64,000 nt of DNA from Methanolobus sp. (GTDB taxonomy: Archaea > Halobacteriota > Methanosarcinia > Methanosarcinales > Methanosarcinaceae), in NCBI GenBank assembly GCA_029762595.1, contig JARVGJ010000005.1:29227-93226 (forward strand), read 5' to 3'. How positions within the stretch are numbered: position 1 is the first letter of the stretch; the number at the start of each line of letters is the position of its first letter. This document shows positions 46,318-55,046 of the stretch, in pieces. The translations under genes were made by a program, and so were the position numbers. The notes beneath the pieces are model-generated. The model did no database searches and was not told where the DNA came from. It worked only from the letters and a program-made list of their open reading frames with translations.

Positions 46318-47115
46318 ATGTCAGAACAAGTCAAAAGACCTTTGCTTGCAATAATGCGGCCTGAAAGCTACCTCAAGGAATCTGCAGAGCTGGCTGAATA
46401 CATGGGATTTGAACCATTGGCCGTCCCGATGATAGAACTTGCAGATATGAAGGATGAATTCTTTGATGGGTTTGTTGAAAGAGTTCTATCTGGTGTTGCG
46501 GACTTTGTTATATTTACAAGTGCCAATGGAATAGATTTTACTCTAAGGAAGATCCCCTCAGATGACAGGGGCAAATTCATAGACGCACTGAATGCTACAA
46601 AGGTCATAGCAATCGGTCCCACTACCCGTAAGGCCCTGGAAGATCTGGGTATAAATGTAATTGGTATGCCAGGTGTATATAGTTCAGAAGGGCTGGTGGA
46701 ATTCCTCTGCCCGAAAGTAAAAGGTAAGATCATTGACACAGCAAGAAGTTTTTATGGTTCATCCCATTTAATAGAAGGACTGAAGGAATGCGGGGCCCAG
46801 GTCCATGAGACCAATGTCTACACACTGACAAAACCCGAGGGTGATGCCCAGGATGATTTCATACGCAGGATGCTTGATGGCCAGATCGATGTATTCGCTT
46901 TCACAAGTTCAATGATGGTGCGCAATTTCTTTGAATACGCTATTGATAAGGCTTCCATTGAAGAGGTCATAGCCATTATGAACAGGTCGATAGTTGCAGC
47001 TATAGGTATACCTACGGCAAAGACACTTGAAAGCTATGGTGTTAAGGTTTCTGTCACTCCGGGCAAATTCACATTTGAAGACATCCTGATAAAGGTTCTT
47101 GAACAGCTTGATTGA
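46318..47115 (+). CDS. hemD: uroporphyrinogen-III synthase
   Basis: About 265 residues in the two-lobed HemD fold. The N-terminal lobe has MRPESYLKESAELAEYMGFEPLAVPMIEL, the middle has FTSANGIDFTLRK and IAIGPTTRKALEDLGI, and the second lobe has FTSSMMVRNFF and AIGIPTAKTLESYGV. It closes hydroxymethylbilane to uroporphyrinogen III, the substrate of the upstream cobA. The ATG at 46318 lies behind AAAGGTGAT, so the GTG start of the track is rejected. Confidence 0.92.
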   Translation: MSEQVKRPLLAIMRPESYLKESAELAEYMGFEPLAVPMIELADMKDEFFDGFVERVLSGVADFVIFTSANGIDFTLRKIPSDDRGKFIDALNATKVIAIGPTTRKALEDLGINVIGMPGVYSSEGLVEFLCPKVKGKIIDTARSFYGSSHLIEGLKECGAQVHETNVYTLTKPEGDAQDDFIRRMLDGQIDVFAFTSSMMVRNFFEYAIDKASIEEVIAIMNRSIVAAIGIPTAKTLESYGVKVSVTPGKFTFEDILIKVLEQLD

Positions 47116-47244
47116 GTTTTTCAAGTAATTCAGACATTTTATTTTTGCTATCTCTCTACCATAGATATAATATAGGATGATGATATAGGAGTTCGCACAC
47201 AATAGAACGATCTTATTTTATCATTTTATTACGGAGTCCTGATC

Positions 47245-48447
47245 ATGATAGGCATTTCAAAACTTTATTGCAGAACTGTAGAGCCTTCGGATGCGCTTCG
47301 ATATGGGCGCGATTCAAAAAGACTCCCATCTCACCTGCTCCAGTTCTCAAAGGATAAGAAACCGGTTGTTGTCTGGAATGTAACACAGCGATGTAACCTT
47401 CGCTGTGTTCATTGTTATGCCCACTCCAGGGATATTGACTACAGGAACGAGCTCACTTTTGAGGAAGGCAAGTCACTTATCGATGATCTTGCAGAGTTCG
47501 GCTGTCCTGTGATATTGTTCTCGGGAGGTGAACCTCTCATGAGAAAAGACCTTCCGGAACTGGCAGGATATGCAACATCAAAGGGTATCAGGGCCGTTAT
47601 ATCCACTAACGGGACACTGATCACAGAAAAGATTGCAAGGAAGCTTAAGGACATAGGTCTTTCCTATGTAGGTATCTCCCTTGATGGCATGAAAGAGACC
47701 AATGACAGTTTCCGTGGTATTGAAGGCTCTTTTGAAAGAGCATTGCAGGGTCTTCGCAACTGTCAGAAAGAAGGGATCAAGGTAGGTCTGCGATTTACCA
47801 TCAATCGCCATAATGTACATGATATTCCGGCAATCTTTGATCTTATGGAACTGGAGAATATTCCGCGTATCTGCTTCTATCACCTTGTATACTCAGGCCG
47901 TGGTTCTGAAATGGTGGCTGAGGACCTTTCACTTGAGGAAAGCAGAAGGACTGTGGATCTGCTGATCGATAAGACAAGAGAGCTTCACAGTAAGGGGAGG
48001 AAGGTAGAGGTTCTGACAGTGGATAATCACTGTGATGGTCCATACATCTATTTGCGCCTCCTAAAAGAGGACCCTGAAAGGGCTGCCGAGGTACTGGAGC
48101 TTCTGAACATGAACCGGGGCAATTCATCAGGGATCGGCTTTGGTTGTATCTCATGGGATGGTTCTGTCCATCCGGACCAGTTCTGGAGGCACCACTCATT
48201 TGGAAATGTGCGGGAGCGTAAGTTCAGTGAGATATGGAGGGATACCGATGACAAGCTCATGGCAGGACTGAAGGATCGCAAATCTCCCATTATGGAGAAT
48301 GCTGACAGATGCGCCAGATGTAAGTGGTTCGATGTGTGTAACGGTAACTTCCGTGTACGTGCCGAAGCTGTGTACGGCAATGTATGGGCAGATGACCCTG
48401 CCTGCTATCTCACAAAGGATGAGATTGGCTATGATGACCAATCATGA
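47245..48447 (+). CDS. ahbC: radical SAM 12,18-didecarboxysiroheme deacetylase
   Basis: A 400-residue radical SAM protein with a SPASM-like end. The cluster motif is CNLRCVHCYAH, with FSGGEPLMRKDL and STNGT following. The N-terminal MIGISKLYCRTVEPSDALRYGR is that of AhbC/NirJ1 proteins. The C-terminal Cys set (FGCISWDGSVHPDQF and CARCKWFDVC) should bind a second iron-sulfur cluster. AhbC removes acetate side chains on the siroheme-dependent route to heme. It lies 129 bases after hemD on the same strand and may share its transcript. AhbD, the other radical SAM enzyme of the route, is a less likely match. Confidence 0.85.
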   Translation: MIGISKLYCRTVEPSDALRYGRDSKRLPSHLLQFSKDKKPVVVWNVTQRCNLRCVHCYAHSRDIDYRNELTFEEGKSLIDDLAEFGCPVILFSGGEPLMRKDLPELAGYATSKGIRAVISTNGTLITEKIARKLKDIGLSYVGISLDGMKETNDSFRGIEGSFERALQGLRNCQKEGIKVGLRFTINRHNVHDIPAIFDLMELENIPRICFYHLVYSGRGSEMVAEDLSLEESRRTVDLLIDKTRELHSKGRKVEVLTVDNHCDGPYIYLRLLKEDPERAAEVLELLNMNRGNSSGIGFGCISWDGSVHPDQFWRHHSFGNVRERKFSEIWRDTDDKLMAGLKDRKSPIMENADRCARCKWFDVCNGNFRVRAEAVYGNVWADDPACYLTKDEIGYDDQS

Positions 48448-48449
48448 TT

Positions 48450-48551
48450 TCAGTTCTGCATGTGTGGTATCACATAACTCAATATGACATATGACATAAT
48501 TGCTACTATCAGTGCCAGGACTGCAAACTTGGCTACAAGTTTTGCGATCAT
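48450..48551 (-). CDS. 33-residue hydrophobic membrane peptide
   Basis: This ORF is too short for the track. It starts at ATG (48551-48549), right behind a full GAGAGGTGAT ribosome site, and ends at TGA (48452-48450). The peptide has a short basic head (MIAKLVAKF), one hydrophobic helix (AVLALIVAIMSYVILSYVI) and the tail PHMQN. A TATA-like TTATAT on the minus strand at 48596-48591 would start transcription about 16 bases before the ATG. The gene lies just past the terminator of the superoxide reductase gene and is convergent with ahbC. A single-span membrane peptide with unknown partner. Confidence 0.65.
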   Translation of the reverse strand: MIAKLVAKFAVLALIVAIMSYVILSYVIPHMQN

Positions 48552-48616
48552 TATTATCACCTCTCTTCTTCCAAGGGCTTATGTGTCTTCATATAAGGTG
48601 GGAGGTGAACAGGTAT

Positions 48617-48643
48617 AAAAAAGATGTGGCTACCGATGCCACA
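48617..48643 (-). terminator. terminator of the superoxide reductase gene
   Basis: On the minus strand TGTGGC and GCCACA form a stem around a 7-base loop, followed by TCTTTTTT. It lies 26 bases past the stop of the superoxide reductase gene. Confidence 0.75.
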
Positions 48644-48668
48644 AATGTCATATTTTTCCTTTAAGTCT

Positions 48669-49019
48669 TCAGACTTCTATGCAGTTCTGCCAGACTCCGT
48701 GGATGTTGCAGTATTCAAGAGCGCAGAATGCCTTGAAGTTATCCATGTCGTTCACGTGAAAAGTTGCAACAGGGTCAGTGTGCACAGGCTCAAAGTCCAT
48801 TCTGCCAAAATTGATGGTCCTTCCCTCTTTTGTGATACCGTAAAGTTCGACCCATTCGATGTGATGCTCAACAGTGTTTGGGTGTGGCACTTCCTTTCCT
48901 ACGACCACGCGTACAAAATCAGCCTTTGCCTGGCCATGTCCCCTGATGATCTCTATTTCAGGCACATGTTTTTCTTTCCCTTCAACTTCCTTTCCTTTAA
49001 GTATTTCCTTGAATTCCAT
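48669..49019 (-). CDS. superoxide reductase (neelaredoxin type)
   Basis: About 116 residues, a one-iron superoxide reductase without the N-terminal desulforedoxin domain. The iron site is formed by KHVPEI, PHPNTVEHHIEWVELYG and the C-terminal CALEYCNIHGVW, which bring four His and one Cys. It reduces superoxide to peroxide without releasing oxygen. The ATG at 49019 lies behind AGGTGAT, three codons inside the track ORF. It is followed upstream by ferritin and a DsrE-like gene on the same strand, forming an oxygen and iron defence group. Confidence 0.93.
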   Translation of the reverse strand: MEFKEILKGKEVEGKEKHVPEIEIIRGHGQAKADFVRVVVGKEVPHPNTVEHHIEWVELYGITKEGRTINFGRMDFEPVHTDPVATFHVNDMDNFKAFCALEYCNIHGVWQNCIEV

Positions 49020-49060
49020 GTATATCACCTATTACACTTTGCGAATATGCTCAAATTCTA

Positions 49061-49570
49061 TTATTCTGTGGCAGGTGGCACAAAGCTCCTTGCTTCTAGT
49101 TCCCTGTCAAGCATGAACAAACCGTTCCCGTCATTACCGACAAGTTTGAGCTTTGCTATCAGTTCATTGTCATTTGCCTCTTCCTCTATCTGTTCCGTGA
49201 CGAACCACTGGAGGAATATCTGGGTAGCATAGTCCTTTTCTTCATATGCAAGTTCTACAAGTTCATGTATTGACTTTGTGATGAACTGTTCATGTTTCAG
49301 TGTTGCCTCAAACATCTCCAATGGGGTTCCAAATGTCCCCGGGGGCTTTTCGATGGCATTAAGGACCACTTTCCCACCCTGCTCGTTTATGTAATCATAT
49401 ATTTTCATGGCATGGGACATCTCTTCCTGATATTGCACCATGAACCAGTTAGCAAAACCACCAAGTCCTTCATATGTGCAGTGTGCGGACATGTCCATGT
49501 AAAGATACGCAGAGTACATCTCCTTATTGATCTGCCCGTTCAGGGCTTCTGTCATATTTTCGCTTAACAT
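49061..49570 (-). CDS. ferritin (FtnA-like)
   Basis: A 169-residue four-helix ferritin. The ferroxidase residues are in NGQINKEMYSAYLYMDMSA, the QYQEEMSHAMKIYDYI helix with the E..H pair, and the later EQFITKSIHELVELA and QWFVTEQIEEEAND helices. It oxidises and stores iron, and its place between superoxide reductase and a DsrE-like gene fits control of free iron under oxidative stress. GGTGA precedes the ATG. Confidence 0.94.
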   Translation of the reverse strand: MLSENMTEALNGQINKEMYSAYLYMDMSAHCTYEGLGGFANWFMVQYQEEMSHAMKIYDYINEQGGKVVLNAIEKPPGTFGTPLEMFEATLKHEQFITKSIHELVELAYEEKDYATQIFLQWFVTEQIEEEANDNELIAKLKLVGNDGNGLFMLDRELEARSFVPPATE

Positions 49571-49604
49571 ATGTTTTCACCATTATTTCTTATTATGTAG
49601 ATTA

Positions 49605-49955
49605 TCATACAACTATGACCTCATAGTTATCATCTATGTATCGTGCCATGCTCGGATGTCCCAGCATTTCATCGCACAGGGGAAGATCCTGTCTCTTTGC
49701 ACTTTCAAGGCTTTCCATTTTTGAGGCACATGCCCTGCATACACAGTCTATTAATCCGGATTCCTTTGCTTTTGCATAAAGCTTGCTGAAAGGCCTGTTG
49801 CCATCCTCTGCTTCCTTTACAAGCCTGGTTGCAGAACCTTCGATTATCAATTTAACATCATAGCCTTTTTTTTTCATGTCCAGTGCATTCATCAGGGCAT
49901 GAACGAAACACATTTCTTCTCCATTAAATGCAAAAACAGCTATCTTCTTTCTCAA
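49605..49955 (-). CDS. DsrE-like small protein
   Basis: A 116-residue protein with the DsrE/YchN fold pattern: IAVFAFNGEEMCFVHALMNALDMKKKGYDVKLIIEG at the N-terminus and a C-terminal strand YEVIVV. Three Cys in LIDCVCRACASK sit where sulfur-carrying family members have reactive Cys. It may handle sulfur or act as a redox sensor. The start is TTG at 49955 behind AAGGTGAT. It is the first gene of the leftward ferritin and superoxide reductase group, by orientation and spacing. Confidence 0.7.
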   Translation of the reverse strand: MRKKIAVFAFNGEEMCFVHALMNALDMKKKGYDVKLIIEGSATRLVKEAEDGNRPFSKLYAKAKESGLIDCVCRACASKMESLESAKRQDLPLCDEMLGHPSMARYIDDNYEVIVV

Positions 49956-50435
49956 AAGATCACCTTATCCTACAAATTATTCTATGGATTACTCGATCTT
50001 ACTTATTCCTCTTTCTCTCCCTTCTTAGGATTGACCAGATATATATAAAGTGTTTTCGGTATACTGATATTTATTTTAAATATAGCGGTACTATTTCTAT
50101 AAGTAAATACGTATGTAATTAATTTTTATATTTAGTCTGGCTCTTTGTCTGGGTGTATTTGCGCAGATCACTCTTAGGTGTCAAGTGAAGAGGTGTCAAG
50201 TGAAGTGCAAAGTGGGGAAGTGCTGGAGCATACCTGTATCAGTAAATGTTACAGGTCATGGCGTTTAGCTTTGCTGTGTCTGGCTGTCCATAAATTCTCA
50301 TGTCTTTCCTTTGCATCCCTGGCCTTTACCAGATAATTTAAATAATCTTACGCCACTTAGGATAAAAAAACACAACCAATATATTGGATATGCTGATCAA
50401 TATATTATCCACATCACATTTATCGGAGAGTCACA
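49956..50435. other. divergent spacer before valS
   Basis: A 480-base spacer holding the promoters of the leftward DsrE-like gene and of valS. It contains a 15-base perfect tandem duplication (50176-50205) and a 12-base palindrome CCAATATATTGG (50376-50387) close to valS. I see no gene or RNA. Confidence 0.45.
50176..50205. repeat. 15-bp perfect tandem duplication
   Basis: AGGTGTCAAGTGAAG occurs twice without a gap in the spacer upstream of valS. Confidence 0.85.
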
Positions 50436-53042
50436 ATGACCGTTCCAAAAGAATATGACCCACATATCATAGAGCCGAAATGGCGTGATTCATGGAACAT
50501 GTCCATGTACCATTTTGACTGGAAAGACAAAAGCAGACCCCAGTTCATCATTGATACGCCGCCGCCATACCCGACGGGAAATTTCCACATAGGCAACTCG
50601 CTTAACTGGTGTTACATTGATTTTGTTGCAAGATATAAGCGTATGTGCGGATACAATGTCATGTTTCCCCAGGGCTGGGACTGCCATGGCCTGCCCACAG
50701 AGGTAAAGGTTGAGGAGACATACGGTATCACTAAGAATGAGGTTCCCAGGGAAGAGTTCAGGAGGATGTGCCGTGAACTTACCATTGGCAACATCGAAAA
50801 AATGAGAAGCACGATGCTCAACCTGGGCTTTTCCACCGACTGGAGCAATGAATTTGTGACCATGGAGCCTGAATATTATTCCAAGACCCAGAGGTCTTTC
50901 CGGAAGATGTATGATATGGGTCGCCTCTACCAGTCCGAACATCCTGTTAATTGGTGTCCCAGGTGTGAAACTGCAATTGCTTTTGCAGAAGTGGAATACG
51001 ATTCAAGGGAAACAATGCTTAATTACCTGCATTTCGGGGATCTGGAGATAGCAACCACCAGGCCGGAATTACTTGCAGCATGTGTTGCTGTAGCTATTAA
51101 TCCCGAAGATGAGCGTTATTGTGCTTACGTTGGTTCCACTGTGAAAGTACCGCTTTTCGGTCATGAGGTAAAGGTCATCGGCGACATGGCTGTTGATCCT
51201 GGTTTCGGTACCGGTGTGGTCATGATATGTACCTTTGGTGACAAGCAGGATGTCAGGTGGTGGGTGGAGCATGGTCTCCCACTTCGCAAAGCTATTGATA
51301 AGAACGGCCTGATGACAGAGATTGCCGGCAAGTATGCCGGAATGACAATTCCGGACTGCAAAAGGGCCATTGTTGAAGACCTCAAAAAAGAAGGTTATCT
51401 TTTCGAGCAGAAACCCTTGGATCAGAATGTTGGTATGTGCTGGCGGTGTGATACGCCAATCGAGATACTTTCCGAGCGTCAGTGGTTCATTAAGATAGAT
51501 ACCGATGAGGTCTCAAAGGCATCCAATGAGATAAAATGGCTGCCGGAGTATATGAAGGTCAGGCTTGACAACTGGACAGGCACGATGGAATGGGACTGGT
51601 GCATATCCCGCCAGAGGCTTTTTGCAACGCCAATACCCGTATGGTACTGTAAGCATTGCGGTGAGGTAATGGTTGCAAAGGAGGATTGGATGCCTGTTGA
51701 TCCGACTCAGCAGGAGCCTCCCCAGACCTGTAAATGTGGCAGCAGCGAGTTTGAGGCTGAAGAGGATGTCCTGGATACATGGATGGACTCATCTATAACA
51801 GCACTGCATGTTTCGGGCTGGCTCACAGATCATGAGATGAGGCTGCCCACGCAGCTTCGTCCACAAGGGCATGATATCATAAGGACCTGGGCCTTCTACA
51901 CTATACTACGTTCTATGGCCATCCAGGGCAAGAGGCCATGGGATGCCATTCTTGTAAACGGTATGGTGCTTGGGCAGGATGGTCACAAGATGAGCAAGTC
52001 GCTTGGTAATGTTATATCTCCGGAAGAGGTCATCAAGGACTACAGTGCTGATGCTTTCAGGCAGTGGGCAGCCATAGGTGGTTCCCCGGGCTCTGATGTC
52101 ATGTTCCGCTGGAAGGATGTGGTTTCAGCGTCACGGTTCTTTGCAAAGATGTGGAGTATCTACCGGTTCAGCATGTCCCATCTTGAAGATTACGAGCATG
52201 ATGATTATAAGCACAGTGGCCCTGATATATCCGGACTGAAGATAGTTGACAGGTGGCTTCTGAGCAACCTGAACAGGCTTATCGGTTCAGTGACAATGTC
52301 AATGGATAATTATCAGTTCGATGAGGCTTTTAAGGCTATAAGGGGTTTTACATGGGACATACTTGCAGACAACTATATCGAACTTGTGAAATCACGTCTT
52401 TATGGTGAGGATGAAGCTGGAAAGAATGCTGCAAGATATACTTTGTATGTTACCATCGATGCTCTATCCCGCTTGCTGGCACCTTTTGCCCCGTTCTTTG
52501 CAGAGGAGATGTTCTCAGGTATCGGAAATGGCAGTGTTCATGTGCAATCCTGGCCAAAGGTTAACGGGTCCATGATAGATGCTGATGCAGAGGCCTCGGG
52601 AGAGTTCATAAAGGATGTTGCAGGCAGCGTCAGAAGATACAAGTCAGACCATGGCATGGCCTTAAATGCTCCTCTTGAAAAAATAGAGATATATGGCACT
52701 CTTGATGATATAACCGATGTTCTGGGAGCTACGAATTCTCCGGTGGAGATCATAGCTGGTGAACCTGATTTTGAGCATGTTCCTGTTAGTGTCAAGCCTA
52801 ATATGGGTGTGATAGGTCCTAAGTTCAGAGGCCAGGCGAAGGCCATAATCAATGCGTTGGCAGAGGAGAATCCTAAAAAGATCGCTGATGAGATAGTAAA
52901 TGGCAGGATAACTGTGAGTGTCAATGGGGACATGCTTGAACTTGATCCGGACTGCGTTGAAGTGGAGAAGGAGGTCGTTTCTGCAGGAAGAGCAGTTGAT
53001 GTTCTTGATATCAACGGAATCCCGGTTGTCATTGTAAGGTGA
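50436..53042 (+). CDS. valS: valyl-tRNA synthetase
   Basis: An 868-residue class I synthetase. The HIGH motif is in [17 protein letters not shown] and the KMSKS motif in [12 protein letters not shown]. The editing domain in between has [20 protein letters not shown], typical of ValRS, and zinc-binding Cys are present in CWRCDTPIE and in the CKHCGEV and CKCGS pairs. The anticodon domain follows at about residue 600. GGAGAG precedes the ATG. The gene ends in a strong terminator. Confidence 0.97.
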   Translation: MTVPKEYDPHIIEPKWRDSWNMSMYHFDWKDKSRPQFIIDTPPPYPTGNFHIGNSLNWCYIDFVARYKRMCGYNVMFPQGWDCHGLPTEVKVEETYGITKNEVPREEFRRMCRELTIGNIEKMRSTMLNLGFSTDWSNEFVTMEPEYYSKTQRSFRKMYDMGRLYQSEHPVNWCPRCETAIAFAEVEYDSRETMLNYLHFGDLEIATTRPELLAACVAVAINPEDERYCAYVGSTVKVPLFGHEVKVIGDMAVDPGFGTGVVMICTFGDKQDVRWWVEHGLPLRKAIDKNGLMTEIAGKYAGMTIPDCKRAIVEDLKKEGYLFEQKPLDQNVGMCWRCDTPIEILSERQWFIKIDTDEVSKASNEIKWLPEYMKVRLDNWTGTMEWDWCISRQRLFATPIPVWYCKHCGEVMVAKEDWMPVDPTQQEPPQTCKCGSSEFEAEEDVLDTWMDSSITALHVSGWLTDHEMRLPTQLRPQGHDIIRTWAFYTILRSMAIQGKRPWDAILVNGMVLGQDGHKMSKSLGNVISPEEVIKDYSADAFRQWAAIGGSPGSDVMFRWKDVVSASRFFAKMWSIYRFSMSHLEDYEHDDYKHSGPDISGLKIVDRWLLSNLNRLIGSVTMSMDNYQFDEAFKAIRGFTWDILADNYIELVKSRLYGEDEAGKNAARYTLYVTIDALSRLLAPFAPFFAEEMFSGIGNGSVHVQSWPKVNGSMIDADAEASGEFIKDVAGSVRRYKSDHGMALNAPLEKIEIYGTLDDITDVLGATNSPVEIIAGEPDFEHVPVSVKPNMGVIGPKFRGQAKAIINALAEENPKKIADEIVNGRITVSVNGDMLELDPDCVEVEKEVVSAGRAVDVLDINGIPVVIVR

Positions 53043-53049
53043 ACACCTG

Positions 53050-53079
53050 ATGTTTATGCGGGGCTGGCCGCATAAACAT
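53050..53079 (+). terminator. terminator of valS
   Basis: ATGTTTATGCGG pairs over all 12 bases with CCGCATAAACAT around a 6-base loop. Only a single T follows the stem, so release may depend on the hairpin itself. Confidence 0.65.
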
Positions 53080-53187
53080 TAAAAGCAACCATTAGCTATT
53101 TTACAGAAGCGATATCTATCAGATTTATAGTATGGTATACCGTATTATGGTAAAAATTATGTCAATTATGTCTGCCTGACGGGTGAT

Positions 53188-53673
53188 TTGTTGAAAGTAA
53201 AATCCAGGGTACAGCTAAGAAAATCTGCAAAAGGCCAACTCTTGGACGATATAGGTTCCATTTTTGGTGAGGCAGTAGAACAGTTTGGGAACAGTAAGTT
53301 TGAAACAGCAAACATTGATGATACATCCCTCATTCTGGTGGATGGGGAACCTCTGCTTTTCCAGGTAAACGGTATCTATTTCCCTACGGTAAAGGGTGTG
53401 TTGAAACTTAAGCTGATGAAGAATGTGGTCACTGTGGATTCCGGCGCAGTGCGCTTTGTTGTCAACGGTGCTGATGTCATGTGCCCCGGAATAGTTGATG
53501 CTGACCCTGATATCAGGGAGAATGACCCGGTCATTGTGATAGAAGAAGCTCACAGCAAACCACTTGCTATAGGGATTTCCTTGATGTCCGGTAAGGATAT
53601 GAAAGGAAACAAAGGAAAAGCCGTAAGGTCTATCCATTATGTAGGTGATAAACTCTGGAATCTTGATGTGTGA
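53188..53673 (+). CDS. PUA-domain RNA-binding protein
   Basis: About 160 residues. The N-terminal 80 residues are a pre-PUA domain (SRVQLRKSAKGQLLDDI, then DTSLILVDGEPLLFQVNGIYFPTVKG). The C-terminal part is a PUA domain, with VTVDSGAVRFVVNGADVMCPGIVDAD and EAHSKPLAIGISLMSGKDM. This is the arrangement of MCT-1-like proteins that bind the 40S subunit or tRNA. GGTGAT comes just before two consecutive TTG codons, of which the second (53191) may be the real start. Confidence 0.85.
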   Translation: MLKVKSRVQLRKSAKGQLLDDIGSIFGEAVEQFGNSKFETANIDDTSLILVDGEPLLFQVNGIYFPTVKGVLKLKLMKNVVTVDSGAVRFVVNGADVMCPGIVDADPDIRENDPVIVIEEAHSKPLAIGISLMSGKDMKGNKGKAVRSIHYVGDKLWNLDV

Positions 53674-53697
53674 CATCTATATGGTGTGACATCTATA
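53668..53697. repeat. 14-bp direct repeat at 16-bp period
   Basis: GTGTGACATCTATA lies at 53668-53681 and again at 53684-53697. The first copy contains the stop codon of the PUA-domain gene. Confidence 0.8.
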
Positions 53698-53840
53698 AGA
53701 AATCATTAAAATAGTATGAGTTTAAATATAAATACCAGCAACATTTCATACCCGTGAATCTTAAGGGTCCGGATTCCGGTAACAATTTAAGTAGTAATGA
53801 TATCAATATAACAATGTTTTTGAATACATGAGGGCGAATT

Positions 53841-54221
53841 ATGGCAAATATCATGAACAAATTATTTGGTGGCAGCGGCAAAAGCTCAACCCCTGAAGAT
53901 GAATATACTGAACTTGATCTTACCAAGTATGAAGACGTAATAGGCGATGAGCCGGCAGAGACCTACATCAGGGTTGCAGAACTCACTAACCTCAATGAGC
54001 TCACGTCGCTCAAAAAAGAGATATATGACGGCAATATCGTAATGATCGATATATCCAGTATCAAAGTGGACAAGTTACTGCTTGACCGTGCTTTAAAGGA
54101 CCTTAAAGAAGTGGTGCTTGATGTCCACGGCGATATTGCCGGTATCAAGGACGACCAGGTGCTTGTAACACCTGCGGGTATTAAGATCGACAGGTCTAAG
54201 ATCGTTGGTGGAAGATATTGA
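53841..54221 (+). CDS. sepF: SepF cell division protein
   Basis: A 126-residue archaeal SepF. The N-terminal amphipathic stretch (MANIMNKLFGG) should bind the membrane, followed by a short acidic linker and the SepF core: YIRVAELTNLNELTSLKKEIYDGNIVMIDIS and VLDVHGDIAGIKDDQVLVTPAGIKI. SepF anchors FtsZ to the membrane at division. The stop overlaps the start of the ZPR1-type gene by four bases. Confidence 0.93.
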   Translation: MANIMNKLFGGSGKSSTPEDEYTELDLTKYEDVIGDEPAETYIRVAELTNLNELTSLKKEIYDGNIVMIDISSIKVDKLLLDRALKDLKEVVLDVHGDIAGIKDDQVLVTPAGIKIDRSKIVGGRY

Positions 54222-54856
54222 ACGGTGAAGGATCCTTCCACAGTTTTGAAACAAGAACTTCTTGCCCTCTTTGCCATGATGATCTTATTATAAGATGGCA
54301 AGGGGATGAGATCCCCTACTTTGGCGAGGTTATGTACATAACTGCTGCATGTAGGTGTAGCTTCAGGTTCGCAGATACCATTATTCTTTCACAGAAAGAA
54401 CCAATGAGGTATGAACTTAAAGTAGAAGGCCTTGAAGATCTCAATAGCCGGGTCGTACGCTCCACCTCCGGTACTATAAGGATACCGGAGCTGGGAATAG
54501 ACGTTGAGCCAGGTTCGATATCAGATTCCTACGTCACAAATATTGAAGGCGTGCTTGACAGGATATATAAGGTAGTCATCACTGCTACCAAGTGGTGTGA
54601 GGATGAGGAAGATAAGCATGCCAGGGGACTTGAGGTCCAAAAAGCCCTTGAAGAAGCGATCGATGGGAAAAGAACACTCTCTGTCATCATAGAGGATCCA
54701 TTCGGTAACAGCGCCATTATCTCTGATAAGGCTAGATCCAGTGTTCTGACTCATGAGGAAGCTGAACATCTGAGGACTGGTATGATAGTCTTTGATGCAA
54801 ATTCTTCAGATATATCTCTTGATGCATGTGATTCGGAACACATGTTAGAAGAATGA
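54218..54856 (+). CDS. ZPR1-type zinc finger protein
   Basis: A 212-residue single ZPR1 unit: an N-terminal zinc finger with CPLCHDD and the paired CRCSFRFADT, then the beta-rich ZPR1 domain with RVVRSTSGTIRIPELGIDVEPGS and IIEDPFGNSAII. Eukaryotic ZPR1 binds elongation factor 1A; the archaeal single-unit protein probably acts on its archaeal counterpart, but this is inference. It starts at TTG inside the sepF end, so the two genes are coupled. Confidence 0.9.
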   Translation: MNGEGSFHSFETRTSCPLCHDDLIIRWQGDEIPYFGEVMYITAACRCSFRFADTIILSQKEPMRYELKVEGLEDLNSRVVRSTSGTIRIPELGIDVEPGSISDSYVTNIEGVLDRIYKVVITATKWCEDEEDKHARGLEVQKALEEAIDGKRTLSVIIEDPFGNSAIISDKARSSVLTHEEAEHLRTGMIVFDANSSDISLDACDSEHMLEE

Positions 54857-54934
54857 CATTCCTTCTATCCGATATGTTCTTTCCATTTCTTTTTTATCTT
54901 TGTGAATAATCCTTATTGTGTGTAATCCTGAAGA

Positions 54935-54956
54935 CAATCCTTAAACCAATCCTTAA
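54935..54956. repeat. 10-bp direct repeat at 12-bp period
   Basis: CAATCCTTAA occurs at 54935-54944 and 54947-54956, in the spacer before the peroxiredoxin gene. Confidence 0.6.
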
Positions 54957-55046
54957 TTATTTATTCTCTGGATCTTTAATATTCCTGTATATATTTTAGG
55001 AGGAGTTCATCTGGAAGAGGGTTCATGTCGGGAAGGGGGTATCCCA

